From contig CAZIVO010000034.1 of the NCBI GenBank assembly GCA_964542765.1, positions 1-29,579 on the forward strand: 29,579 bases of DNA, in the 5' to 3' direction. Position numbers and translations under genes: made by a program. This DNA is from CAZIVO01 sp964542765 (GTDB taxonomy: Bacteria > Planctomycetota > UBA1135 > UBA2386). The notes under the pieces are model-generated. The model saw only the letters and a program-made list of their open reading frames with translations, was not told the origin of the DNA and ran no database searches. This document shows, piece by piece, positions 7,133 to 14,986 of this stretch (positions are counted from its first letter, which is position 1; every line of letters starts with the position of its first letter).

Positions 7133-9424
7133 CTAATGCTTGGCGGTCTTGAGGACGTTCTTGTAGGCCTTGAGATCTTCGATTTTCTGGCCTGTCTGCT
7201 CGAGGATGATTCGAACAGCGGCTTGTAGCTGTCCGTCTTCTTGGTGGTCGCCCAGCGCACGGTTGCCAGCGAATGCTTTGCCGCGCAGGTCAGCGATCTG
7301 ATCACGGATTTCGTAACGTAGCCACCGCCGGATGTCATCGCGAGTCAGTTGGGTGTCCAGGCCCTCGTAGAGTTCTTCGAAGTCGGGGTAGCGCTTCCAG
7401 TCTCCACCGTCGCCATGGGCGATCTCTTTGAAGAGCTCGGAATGCTTCTCGATCCTCTCGGTGACGTAGCTGCGAAAGATATCTTTGCTGAAGAGTTCGA
7501 ATATGGCGCCATTTTTCCAGGCATCGGCAGGCTTGTTGACGCGGACCTCGGCTTCCACATCCGGAATGATTCCCCAGTCAGGATCGATGATCTGACCCTT
7601 CTCATCGAACTCTTTATTGGGAGTTCGGTCGTCAGGAAGGTAGTAGCGTGCGATGGTCAGCTTCAACCGCGGCCCGGCGTCATACTTCCCGTTTTTGTTG
7701 CGATCATCGAATGTTTCCCAGGTATCGCGGACACCGTTGCGGTTTTCGTCTTTGAATGTTTCCTTTGGCTGGGAGCGAAGGGGGACCAAGCTTTGCACGC
7801 TGCCCTTGCCGAAACTGCGTTTACCGACGACCTTGGCACGTTTGTGAAATTGCAAGCAGCCCGCAGTGATCTCGGATGCCGACGCGGAGTATCGATTGCT
7901 GAGAACCACGAGTGGCAGATCGGGAGCAATCGCCCGATTGCGGGTGTGGTAAGTGTCTTCCACTCCGGAGCGGCTCTTGGTGTAGACCACCATCTTTTTG
8001 CCGCCGATGAACTGTTCGACAACGTCGCGGGCGGCGATCAGGTAGCCACCGGTGTTGTTGCGTACGTCGAGGATCAGGCCGTTGACCTGCTGGCTCTTGA
8101 GTTTTGTCAGCGCATCACGCAATTCTTTGGCGGTGCTTGCGCCGAAGGTGACAACTTCGATGTAGCCGATCTTGCCGGGGATGATCTCGTGATTGATCGA
8201 AGGGACGCGGATTTCTTTGCGGACGATGGAGACATCTTTCGCTTCTGGCCATCCGGCACGCAAGATCTTCACCTTGACCGTGGTGCCCGGCTTGCCCTTC
8301 AGCCTGGAGATGATCTCTTCCGAAGTGTGTCCGATGGTCTCCCAGCTATCGACTTCAAGAATCTTGTCGCCTGAGCGAAGCCCCTGACGGTAGGCCGGTC
8401 CGGAGTAGATCGGGCGCACGATCGAGAAGACATCGTCTTGATCGAAATTGACGAAGGCGCCGATGCCTCCGTATTGGCGGTTGAGATCGAAAAAGAAGCG
8501 CTGGAACTCGTCGGCAGTGAAATAAGAGGAGTGCCGGTCAAGGGAGGACATGATGCCCTTGGCGGCATGGTCGAGCATGCTGTCGTCGGTGATCTTGTCG
8601 CCGCGGATGTGGAAGGTCCTGGCCCGGCGCATGATCTCATCGAGCGTTTTGAATCGGGAACTGGAAGTTCCTGTTTTTGAATCGATCTGAGCGAGCTGGC
8701 GAAAGAAGTTGCGCCGCTCGTTTTCGATCCTCAGATAGCTCCGGGCCAACTGCCCTTCGGTACCTGGGTCATCTTGAATTTCGCGGAGGACTCGGCCGAC
8801 GTTGCCGCTGAGATCCGAGTTCGTTTCTGCAAGCGCCAATGCTCCACGAATTTTAAGTGATCGATCTTCCGAGAGGAGAAAGAGGCGTAGCGCCGCGCGA
8901 GCACTGATCCGTTGCTCGTCAGTGCCTACTTTCCAGAGTGCCTTGGCAGCTTCAACACGGGTAGGCGCCGGGATGAGTTCCGAGGTGGCGTACTTCTCTA
9001 ATTGCACTTGCACATCCCCGAGGACCTGCCGATTGAAGAGGCCACTCTTTCCAAGGATGCTGATGGCGGCAGCTTGGGCTTCCTGGCTCTTGGCGGAGAA
9101 CACGGGCTGCAGCGTCTCGAAGATCTTGTCGCCAAAGGTAGAGCCATCGGCGAGGTCGGCCAGGGCCCGCGCAGTTGCCAGTCGCGCTTTGCTTCCGGTG
9201 TTGTGAGCGGCGTCGACCATGGCCTTGGCCAGGGCGTCCTCTGTGCCCTCCAGGTCGCTGAGTTTGCGACTGATGGACCAGACATCGGCAAGGGGGCTGG
9301 CTTCTGCCTGGCGCAGGAGATTTTGAACCTTGGCTTGCAGATCCGCCTGGCCGGTGATTTGGCCGTGAGTGCCCGTGACCACGGCGAAGAGGACCAGCGA
9401 TGTTGCGAATGGGTGTCGGCGCAT
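7133..9424 (-). CDS. Secreted S41 C-terminal processing peptidase with PDZ, helical-repeat N-terminus and EF-hand-like insert
   Basis: A 763-aa protein with an N-terminal signal peptide (about 1-21), so it acts in the periplasm or cell envelope. Residues about 40-215 are HEAT-like helical repeats. A tail-specific protease core follows, with a PDZ domain (about 315-400) and the S41 catalytic domain (about 410-560 plus the C-terminal part). The Ser/Lys dyad is readable: S515 in YSASASEI and K540 in SFGKG, 25 residues apart as in E. coli Prc and algal CtpA. Between the catalytic lysine and the WGIIPDVE motif sits an insert at 559-584 with two Dx[N]x[N]G loops; the first (D559, N561, N563, D567, E570) fits an EF-hand loop. 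It degrades or matures exported proteins from their C-termini. It is a lone minus-strand gene, divergent from moaC. Confidence 0.88.
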   Translation of the reverse strand: MRRHPFATSLVLFAVVTGTHGQITGQADLQAKVQNLLRQAEASPLADVWSISRKLSDLEGTEDALAKAMVDAAHNTGSKARLATARALADLADGSTFGDKIFETLQPVFSAKSQEAQAAAISILGKSGLFNRQVLGDVQVQLEKYATSELIPAPTRVEAAKALWKVGTDEQRISARAALRLFLLSEDRSLKIRGALALAETNSDLSGNVGRVLREIQDDPGTEGQLARSYLRIENERRNFFRQLAQIDSKTGTSSSRFKTLDEIMRRARTFHIRGDKITDDSMLDHAAKGIMSSLDRHSSYFTADEFQRFFFDLNRQYGGIGAFVNFDQDDVFSIVRPIYSGPAYRQGLRSGDKILEVDSWETIGHTSEEIISRLKGKPGTTVKVKILRAGWPEAKDVSIVRKEIRVPSINHEIIPGKIGYIEVVTFGASTAKELRDALTKLKSQQVNGLILDVRNNTGGYLIAARDVVEQFIGGKKMVVYTKSRSGVEDTYHTRNRAIAPDLPLVVLSNRYSASASEITAGCLQFHKRAKVVGKRSFGKGSVQSLVPLRSQPKETFKDENRNGVRDTWETFDDRNKNGKYDAGPRLKLTIARYYLPDDRTPNKEFDEKGQIIDPDWGIIPDVEAEVRVNKPADAWKNGAIFELFSKDIFRSYVTERIEKHSELFKEIAHGDGGDWKRYPDFEELYEGLDTQLTRDDIRRWLRYEIRDQIADLRGKAFAGNRALGDHQEDGQLQAAVRIILEQTGQKIEDLKAYKNVLKTAKH

Positions 9425-9476
9425 GAATCCCTTTGGTGCTGAGATTGATATTGATGGTGGCTCCGGCGTGGAGCAA

Positions 9477-9530
9477 TGCGAGATATGTCTGATAAAGGCT
9501 ACGTCACAAAAGCATCGCGTGCGAGATATG
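9477..9530. repeat. 11-bp direct repeat in the divergent S41/moaC intergenic region
   Basis: TGCGAGATATG occurs at 9477-9487 and again at 9520-9530, 43 bp apart start to start (about four helical turns). Both copies lie in the 164-bp region between the divergently transcribed S41 protease and moaC. Paired same-face sites would suit a dimeric or cooperative regulator, but no regulator gene is adjacent. Confidence 0.35.
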
Positions 9531-9588
9531 GAGGGGAGGAGACTCTGGATTTGTTGTAGAAACCCCGGGGGCTTAGACTTTTAGGCCC

Positions 9589-10101
9589 TTGGTATCCCTT
9601 GATGACAACCCCGATTTCCGCCCGACCCACATGGATGCGCATGGTAGGGCGCGGATGGTCGATGTGTCCGAGAAGCCTTCAACCTCGCGAGTAGCTCTGG
9701 CTCGGGCCGTTGTCGAGTTGACGCCGGAGATTTTAAACGTGCTCATGGATGGAAAGCTCCCGAAAGGCGAGGGGCTGGCAACTGCTCGCTTGGCTGGTAT
9801 CCAGGCGGCCAAGGAAACATCGCGTCTCATCCCCCTGTGCCACCCCCTGTCGCTTTCGGCAGTGGAAATCGATCTGCAACCTTGTGGCGAGGATAGTGTC
9901 GAGATCACGGCTCTGGTCCGTTGTCAGGGACCGACCGGTGTCGAGATGGAGGCGATGACTGCCGCCAGCGTGGCAGCCCTGACCTTGTATGACATGTGCA
10001 AGGCGTTGCATCGGGGGATCAGGATCCTCCGCATCGAGCTGGTGCACAAGGCTGGTGGACGATCGGGCGAGTGGAATCGTTCCGATGAGGATGCGCAGTG
10101 A
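9589..10101 (+). CDS. moaC: Cyclic pyranopterin monophosphate synthase
   Basis: MoaC makes cyclic pyranopterin monophosphate from 3',8-cyclo-GTP in molybdenum cofactor synthesis. The 170-aa protein has the family's motifs in order: THMDAHGRARMVDVS, PKGEGLATARLAGI (the lysine equivalent to K51), SRLIPLCHPL (Cys-His pair), GPTGVEMEA, and LYDMCKAL (the D...K pair), ending K-A-G-G-R-S-G-E-W. All expected catalytic positions seem present. The chosen TTG start at 9589 includes the conserved T-H-x-D; an upstream stop (9574-9576) and the next ATG at 9631 bound the choice. No other moa/moe genes are nearby, and it overlaps asd by 4 nt, an uncommon pairing. Confidence 0.92.
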   Translation: MVSLDDNPDFRPTHMDAHGRARMVDVSEKPSTSRVALARAVVELTPEILNVLMDGKLPKGEGLATARLAGIQAAKETSRLIPLCHPLSLSAVEIDLQPCGEDSVEITALVRCQGPTGVEMEAMTAASVAALTLYDMCKALHRGIRILRIELVHKAGGRSGEWNRSDEDAQ

Positions 10102-11108
10102 CTCTTCCTGTCATCGCCGTTGTGGGTGCCACCGGGGTCGTGGGGCTTGAGATGCTGGATGTTCTGGAGAAGCGATCCTTCCCCTTGGCCGGGTTGCGGT
10201 TGCTGGCATCGCCTCGGAGTGCTGGCAAGAAGGTTCGATTCCGTGATGAGGAGATTGCTGTCGAGCCACTGGCCAACGATTCATTCCGAGGAGTTGATAT
10301 CGCGATGTTCGCGGCCGGCAGTGATGTATCGAAGGAGCATGCTTCGAAAGCAGTCGAGGCAGGGGCCGTGGTCGTGGACAACAGCTCAGCATTTCGGATG
10401 TCGTCCGGAGTGCCCTTGGTGGTTCCGGAGTGGAATGCGTCAGCCCTCGATGGGCATGCCGGAATCATTGCAAATCCAAATTGCTCGACGATCATCCTGA
10501 TCATGGCGTTGGCGCCGCTCGCTCAGGTTGCGGGACTTCGTAGAGTCGTGGTCTCCACTTACCAAGCTGCATCGGGGGCGGGGCGGGAGGCGATGGAAGA
10601 GATGCGCGAATCAACCCGCTGCTTCCTCGATGGCCGTTCTCATGAGCCACAAGCTTTGCCTGGTTCCCTCGCCTTCAATCTGTTTCCTCATGTCGATGTC
10701 TTCTGTGAAGACGCATACACGCGTGAAGAGGACAAGATGCTTCATGAGACGCGTAAAATCTTGGGATCGCCAGAGCTTCTGGTCGAGGCAACTTGCGTGA
10801 GGGTGGCAGTGGAGCGGTGTCATAGCGAGGCTGTAACCGTTGAACTGGATCGCTCGCTATCCCCCGATGAGGCTCGGGCGATTTTTGCCAGGGCACCTGG
10901 ACTCATCGTCCGGGATGAGCCCGGCGATTATCCGGTGCCGGCTGCCATGTCCGGGCAGGATGACGTTGCTGTCGGGCGTGTCAGGGAGAGCCGTGTGTTC
11001 GATGGTGGTTTGGCCTTCTGGCTGGTCGGGGATCAACTTCGCAAGGGTGCAGCCTTGAATGCGGTCCAAATAGCTGAACTTCTGCTCGCAAAGATTGATT
11101 CGATATAG
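10098..11108 (+). CDS. asd: Aspartate-semialdehyde dehydrogenase
   Basis: This enzyme reduces L-aspartyl-4-phosphate to aspartate-4-semialdehyde with NADPH, the branch point to lysine/diaminopimelate, threonine and methionine. The 336-aa protein has an N-terminal Rossmann motif VVGATGVVG, NSSAFRM, the catalytic cysteine C129 in NPNCST, the YQAASGAGREAMEEM stretch, and a C-terminal G-x-x-x-N-A-V-Q-I-A-E tail. It resembles the common (non-fungal) Asd type. The GTG start overlaps the moaC stop (GTGA) and has GAGG 7 nt upstream. A weak inverted repeat (CCCTCT/AGAGGG, 11109-11136) follows the stop without a T-run. Confidence 0.94.
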   Translation: MTLPVIAVVGATGVVGLEMLDVLEKRSFPLAGLRLLASPRSAGKKVRFRDEEIAVEPLANDSFRGVDIAMFAAGSDVSKEHASKAVEAGAVVVDNSSAFRMSSGVPLVVPEWNASALDGHAGIIANPNCSTIILIMALAPLAQVAGLRRVVVSTYQAASGAGREAMEEMRESTRCFLDGRSHEPQALPGSLAFNLFPHVDVFCEDAYTREEDKMLHETRKILGSPELLVEATCVRVAVERCHSEAVTVELDRSLSPDEARAIFARAPGLIVRDEPGDYPVPAAMSGQDDVAVGRVRESRVFDGGLAFWLVGDQLRKGAALNAVQIAELLLAKIDSI

Positions 11109-11197
11109 CCCTCTCCTAATAACCTTGTTTAGAGGGTGGAGAGCGCGTGTAGTGTGCATCTGGTCCATTTCCAAAATCCTCAGGTCGAGGAGTCCAC

Positions 11198-11746
11198 ATG
11201 GCTTCCAAACGATCCAATCCCAAGGGCGGGGCAAAGAACACCGGCGCTACCGAGGCGTCCGGTACCTCGCATCCTGAAAAAGTCGCTCAGATCCAGAAAA
11301 TGATCGACGTCATGAAGGCGGCGGGTGTCGTCGAACTCGAGATGAAAGATGCCGAGACGGCGCTTCGCATTCGCTTGAAAGAGGATCCGGCACCGCTGGC
11401 CTTTGCGCCGGCAGCCGTTCCGGTTTCAGCGCCGCCGCCAGTGGTAGGTGCGGAAGATCCGAAGGTTGCTACGCCGCTGGTCGATGTATCGGCGGCTCCG
11501 GAAGTGGAGGGTGAAATCTTCAAATCTCCCATGGTCGGAACCTTTTATTGGGCTTCGAGCCCGGAAGCCGATCCATACGTCAAGGAGGGTGATCGCGTTG
11601 GAGAGGATTCGACTCTTTGCGTCATCGAAGCCATGAAGGTGATGAACGAGATCAAGGCCGATATGGAGGGTGTGATTGCTGCGGTCCTCGTTGAGAACAA
11701 TGAGCCTGTGGACTATGGCCAGCCCCTGTTCGTGATCAAAGCGTGA
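11198..11746 (+). CDS. accB: Biotin carboxyl carrier protein of acetyl-CoA carboxylase
   Basis: AccB carries biotin between the biotin carboxylase and the carboxyltransferase in the first step of fatty-acid synthesis. The 182-aa protein has a low-complexity basic N-terminus (about 1-28), a KVAQIQKMIDVMK helix typical of AccB, an Ala/Pro-rich linker (about 65-100), and a C-terminal biotinyl domain with EAMKVMNEI, where K147 is the biotinylated lysine. The ATG at 11198 has GAGGAG 7-9 nt upstream. The stop overlaps the accC start. The N-terminal 25-30 residues are longer than usual for the family. An 89-nt gap separates it from asd. Confidence 0.94.
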   Translation: MASKRSNPKGGAKNTGATEASGTSHPEKVAQIQKMIDVMKAAGVVELEMKDAETALRIRLKEDPAPLAFAPAAVPVSAPPPVVGAEDPKVATPLVDVSAAPEVEGEIFKSPMVGTFYWASSPEADPYVKEGDRVGEDSTLCVIEAMKVMNEIKADMEGVIAAVLVENNEPVDYGQPLFVIKA

Positions 11747-13092
11747 TGTTTCGCAGGATTCTCATCGCGAATCGTGGGGAAATTGCTCTGCGGATCATGC
11801 GTGCGGCAAAGGAACTCGGTGTGGAGACGGTCGCTGTCTACTCGGAAGCTGACCGTGGATCTCTGCATTTGCGTTATGCCGACGAAACCGTGTGCATCGG
11901 GCCGGCGGCGAGTTCGGATAGTTACCTGGACATCCCGAGCCTGATCGCAGCTGCGGAGATAGCCGATGTTGAGGCTGTGCATCCTGGGTATGGCTTCTTG
12001 GCCGAGAATGCTCATTTCGTGGAGGTTTGCCAATCTTGTAATCTCAAGTTCATCGGCCCCTCGCCCGAGACGATCGCGCTGGTCGGTGACAAGGTGACGG
12101 CCATCGAGGCGGCTCGGGCCGCCGATGTTCCAACAGTTCCGGGGAGTGGTGGTCCGGTCGAGAGCGAGGGGGATGCTCGCGCCATAGCATCGGAGATCGG
12201 TTATCCGGTTCTGATCAAGGCGGCGGCAGGGGGTGGTGGCCGTGGCATGCGTGTCGCTGACGATGAGGCTGGCTTGATCCCTGCATTGCAGTCTGCGCGT
12301 GCGGAGGCCGAGGGAGCATTCAGTAACGGCACCCTCTACATCGAGAAGTTCGTGGAGAAGCCCAGGCATGTAGAGATACAGATCCTTGCCGACGAACATG
12401 GCAATGTGATTCACCTGGGCGAGCGCGATTGCTCCTTGCAGCGTCGGCACCAGAAATTGCTCGAAGAGAGCCCTTGCCCCGTATTGAGCGATGAGATCCG
12501 GCAGGCGATGACGGATGCGGCGGTGCGGATGGTGAGGGCTGCGAATTACCATTCCGCGGGCACTGTCGAGTTCCTTCTCGATCGTGACGGCCAATTCTAC
12601 TTCATCGAGGTCAATTCCCGTATTCAGGTGGAGCACCCGGTGACGGAGGAGGTGACGGGCGTCGATCTGATCAAGGAGATGATCCGGATTGCGGCTGGTG
12701 ATCGTTTGTCGTTGACGCAAGCAGATGTCGAATCACGCGGCCATGCAATCGAGTTCAGGATCAATGCGGAAGATCCTGATAGTGGCTTCAAACCGAGTCC
12801 AGGTACGATCACAACCCTGGTTCCGCCAGCAGGTCCGGGTGTTCGGTGGGATTCACACGCATACCAGGGGTACACGGTCCCGCCCTACTACGATTCGATG
12901 GTTGGCAAGTTGATTGTTCACCGTGCCACGCGAGCAGAAGCTTTGCAGACGGCGAGACGCGCTCTGGAGGAACTCACGATCGAAGGAATTGCCACAACCA
13001 CCCCCTTCTTCCGGAAGATTCTCGAGCATTCCGACTTCATCAATGGCGAGATCGACACCAGTTTTATCGACCAGCACTTCGGGGAGAGCTAG
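11746..13092 (+). CDS. accC: Biotin carboxylase subunit of acetyl-CoA carboxylase
   Basis: AccC carboxylates the biotin on AccB using ATP and bicarbonate. The 448-aa length is standard. It opens with FRRILIANRGEIALRIMRAAKELG, has the ATP-grasp glycine loop AAGGGGRGMR, the ERDCSLQRRHQKLLEESP stretch and the catalytic region EVNSRIQVEHPVTEE. The ATG at 11746 shares a base with the accB stop (TGATG); a GTG at 11743 is an alternative. accB and accC are clearly translationally linked, while the carboxyltransferase genes accA/accD are not in the window. Confidence 0.95.
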   Translation: MFRRILIANRGEIALRIMRAAKELGVETVAVYSEADRGSLHLRYADETVCIGPAASSDSYLDIPSLIAAAEIADVEAVHPGYGFLAENAHFVEVCQSCNLKFIGPSPETIALVGDKVTAIEAARAADVPTVPGSGGPVESEGDARAIASEIGYPVLIKAAAGGGGRGMRVADDEAGLIPALQSARAEAEGAFSNGTLYIEKFVEKPRHVEIQILADEHGNVIHLGERDCSLQRRHQKLLEESPCPVLSDEIRQAMTDAAVRMVRAANYHSAGTVEFLLDRDGQFYFIEVNSRIQVEHPVTEEVTGVDLIKEMIRIAAGDRLSLTQADVESRGHAIEFRINAEDPDSGFKPSPGTITTLVPPAGPGVRWDSHAYQGYTVPPYYDSMVGKLIVHRATRAEALQTARRALEELTIEGIATTTPFFRKILEHSDFINGEIDTSFIDQHFGES

Positions 13093-13094
13093 GG

Positions 13095-13748
13095 GTGGTG
13101 AGTGGAGTTTTAGGGTTCAGCCGCAGCCTTCTTGGTTTCGCCAATACGATCACGGGCATCGTGGCGGCCATTCTTCTGGTGGCGTTCTATCTGGTGCCTT
13201 CGATGCTGGGGGCGTGGGATGATTCGGGAACGCGAGTCCTGGTCCGTGTGAGAGAGTCGGCAGCTTTCGACATCATGTTCTTCTATTGCCTGGGGCTCTT
13301 GCTGGTGAATGGGCTGTGGTGGGGCTATGGCCGTAGACCCGATGCGTTGGTGCGATGTGTCGCAAGCGAGACTGCTTCCGGGCGTGTCATGGTTTTACGT
13401 GAAGTCATTGAATCGGGCCTTCGCGCTGCTGGCGAAGCCGTCGAGAAGGTGACTCGAGTCAAGGTGTCTGTCAGCCGGGACGGGATGAAGAGTCTGGTGA
13501 TCCGGGCACAGTTCCAGGCGCCTGAGGGTGTGGCCATACCTGTGCTGAGTTCGGCGTTGCGAGAGCGGCTTGACGCGCGCTTCAGGGAATTGGTGACGCT
13601 CCCCGAGAGCGATCAGGCGAATTTCGAGATCGAGTTTGTGGGCTTCGCAGGCAAGTTCATTCCCGAGAAAGATGGTGGCGATGAATTGGCGGAGAATGGA
13701 GTTCCCATGTTTACAGGGCCTCGCTACCCCATTGGCGATGAAGGCTAG
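13095..13748 (+). CDS. Two-TM membrane protein with AmaP/Asp23-like cytoplasmic domain
   Basis: A 217-aa protein starting 2 nt after accC at GTG 13095 (GGGGAG 8 nt upstream; GTG 13098 is possible). Two N-terminal membrane helices (about 10-32 and 53-75) are separated by a short loop. The soluble domain (about 90-195) has the pattern V-x-x-L-R-E-x-I-E-x-x-L-R-A-A-G-E-x-V-x-x-V-T-R-V-K-V-x-V, followed by a beta-rich segment and a helix. That resembles the AmaP/Asp23 (Gls24) family, whose Staphylococcus member anchors Asp23 at the membrane. In Bacillus an Asp23-family gene (yqhY) follows accB-accC, so the synteny supports the call. Function is unknown: membrane anchoring or a link to fatty-acid synthesis are guesses. 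Confidence 0.55.
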   Translation: MVSGVLGFSRSLLGFANTITGIVAAILLVAFYLVPSMLGAWDDSGTRVLVRVRESAAFDIMFFYCLGLLLVNGLWWGYGRRPDALVRCVASETASGRVMVLREVIESGLRAAGEAVEKVTRVKVSVSRDGMKSLVIRAQFQAPEGVAIPVLSSALRERLDARFRELVTLPESDQANFEIEFVGFAGKFIPEKDGGDELAENGVPMFTGPRYPIGDEG

Positions 13749-13807
13749 AGATGGTGGACCTGCTTTCATGTTGATCTGTCGGCTTTTCCCCATGGGCGTA
13801 GGGGTCT

Positions 13808-13821
13808 ATGGTCGATAGAGA
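13808..13821 (+). promoter_or_regulatory. 14-nt intergenic motif, copy 2 (ATGGTCGATAGAGA)
   Basis: Identical to 5496-5509 and 51 nt upstream of the FecR-like gene. Here it is part of a small hairpin, TCTAT/ATAGA around GGTCG (13805-13819 region). The ATG in the motif is in frame with the downstream gene, but no Shine-Dalgarno precedes it and the signal peptide begins at 13859, so it is unlikely to be the start codon. Confidence 0.3.
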
Positions 13822-13858
13822 CTCAGATACCACGAGGCTTGTTTTTTGGCGTCGAATC

Positions 13859-14986
13859 ATGAACAGGTTGTTGCAACTAGCTTTTCTGATCATTGTCCCG
13901 GTTGCCGCGTTGCCGTCGCAGCAGAAGAACCCTCGTGCTGGTGGCGAACCTCGAAAGAGCAATCTCCCGGCATACCCCGGGGGAAGTGGCCAGAAGGATG
14001 GGCAGGGATCCAGCAACCCGGCCGGCCCTCTGGACCCCTTGCTGGATCTGAGCCAGCCATACTTACAACCGGGGTTCCAAGCCTTTCGTCGGACTCTGCC
14101 CACGCTTTCGGTTTTTCCCAGCTATCCACAGGCGATGCAGGGCTTTGGTTCCTATCCGCTTTTGCCAGGAGCCAAGCTTCCCGGCGTTGCCGAGCGGACT
14201 GTCCCCAGGGATGGTTTTCGGCCACGCCCTGCGCCGAAGTACAGCCACCAACTATGGCCGTCATGGATGTTGCCAGGTATTGGTGCTGATGGACGCGTCG
14301 TGACCTCAGACCAAGCGATCGTTGTCCGAGGTGGTGATCGCGTATGGGTCCTCCCCCCGAATGAGACGGCTTACGAGGCTCTTGCGTTCCATGACAAGAT
14401 GAGATTTGTCCGTAGTGGGACCGGACTCAGGGTGCGTGATGATGGTGAGTTCAGCGTTGCCTTTCACGATGGCGGCCAGTTGCGATCCACGGGTCCGGTG
14501 ACCATGAAAGTTGAGATCCTCGATGAGGGTGTCGGCCATCTGCGGCTGGATCTGGTCAGTCGATTCTGGCTGCTTGCCCGGGCACGTCCGTTCATTGTCA
14601 GCATGCCCGATGGTTCAGAACTCATGTTGAAGGACTCGCGAGTTTACATCGAGGCAGATGATCACCAGAAGATTCTGCTCGTGTACAACAGAGGGCCCGG
14701 GACTGCGACCCTCAAGTCCGCAGTCGGTGAGGTCGAGTTCAAGGCTCGGCAACGGGTAGAGGTCATGCAGCGTCCACGATCTCGGACCTATCGGTCCTTT
14801 GGGTTGAGTTTGCGAGGGCCGCTGAAGAGTATGCGGCATGGGCGCTCGATCGAAGTTGAAGCGACGGGCAAGGGAGGAGTTCTGAACTGGTGTGGGGCGA
14901 GGATTGAAGTCGCGCAGGGGGTGGCTGTCCGGCTGGACCCCCTCTCGGGAGACGGCTTTCCGGAGGATGGGAGTGCAGGCAAATGA
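13859..14986 (+). CDS. Secreted protein with FecR-like domain, function unknown
   Basis: A 375-aa protein with a classic signal peptide at ATG 13859 (N-R, then LLQLAFLIIVPVAALP, about 1-20). Residues about 25-135 are Pro/Gly/Ser-rich and look disordered. Residues about 150-345 are beta-rich, with R-V-W-V-L-P, an F-H-D-G-G stretch, P-F-I-V-S-M-P-D-G-S-E-L, and a closing F-K-A-R-Q-R-V-E-V, which recalls the FecR fold; this is a weak match by eye. It may sense or line the cell envelope. It overlaps the UXS gene by 4 nt (ATGA), so it heads the nucleotide-sugar operon. Its C-terminus has no PEP-CTERM-like tail. The in-frame extension to 13808 is rejected as above. Confidence 0.5.
   Translation: MNRLLQLAFLIIVPVAALPSQQKNPRAGGEPRKSNLPAYPGGSGQKDGQGSSNPAGPLDPLLDLSQPYLQPGFQAFRRTLPTLSVFPSYPQAMQGFGSYPLLPGAKLPGVAERTVPRDGFRPRPAPKYSHQLWPSWMLPGIGADGRVVTSDQAIVVRGGDRVWVLPPNETAYEALAFHDKMRFVRSGTGLRVRDDGEFSVAFHDGGQLRSTGPVTMKVEILDEGVGHLRLDLVSRFWLLARARPFIVSMPDGSELMLKDSRVYIEADDHQKILLVYNRGPGTATLKSAVGEVEFKARQRVEVMQRPRSRTYRSFGLSLRGPLKSMRHGRSIEVEATGKGGVLNWCGARIEVAQGVAVRLDPLSGDGFPEDGSAGK

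Noticed and set aside
7349..8374. Plus-strand open frame (341 codons) opposite the S41 protease
   Set aside because: The minus-strand gene has catalytic S/K motifs and a signal peptide; the plus frame is its shadow.
11109..11136. Terminator after asd (CCCTCT/AGAGGG with 16-nt loop)
   Set aside because: Six base pairs with a long loop and no T-run; a chance inverted repeat is as likely.
11713..12720. Long minus-strand open frame (335 codons) inside accC
   Set aside because: accC is unmistakable on the other strand; the antisense frame has no known motif and reflects codon bias.
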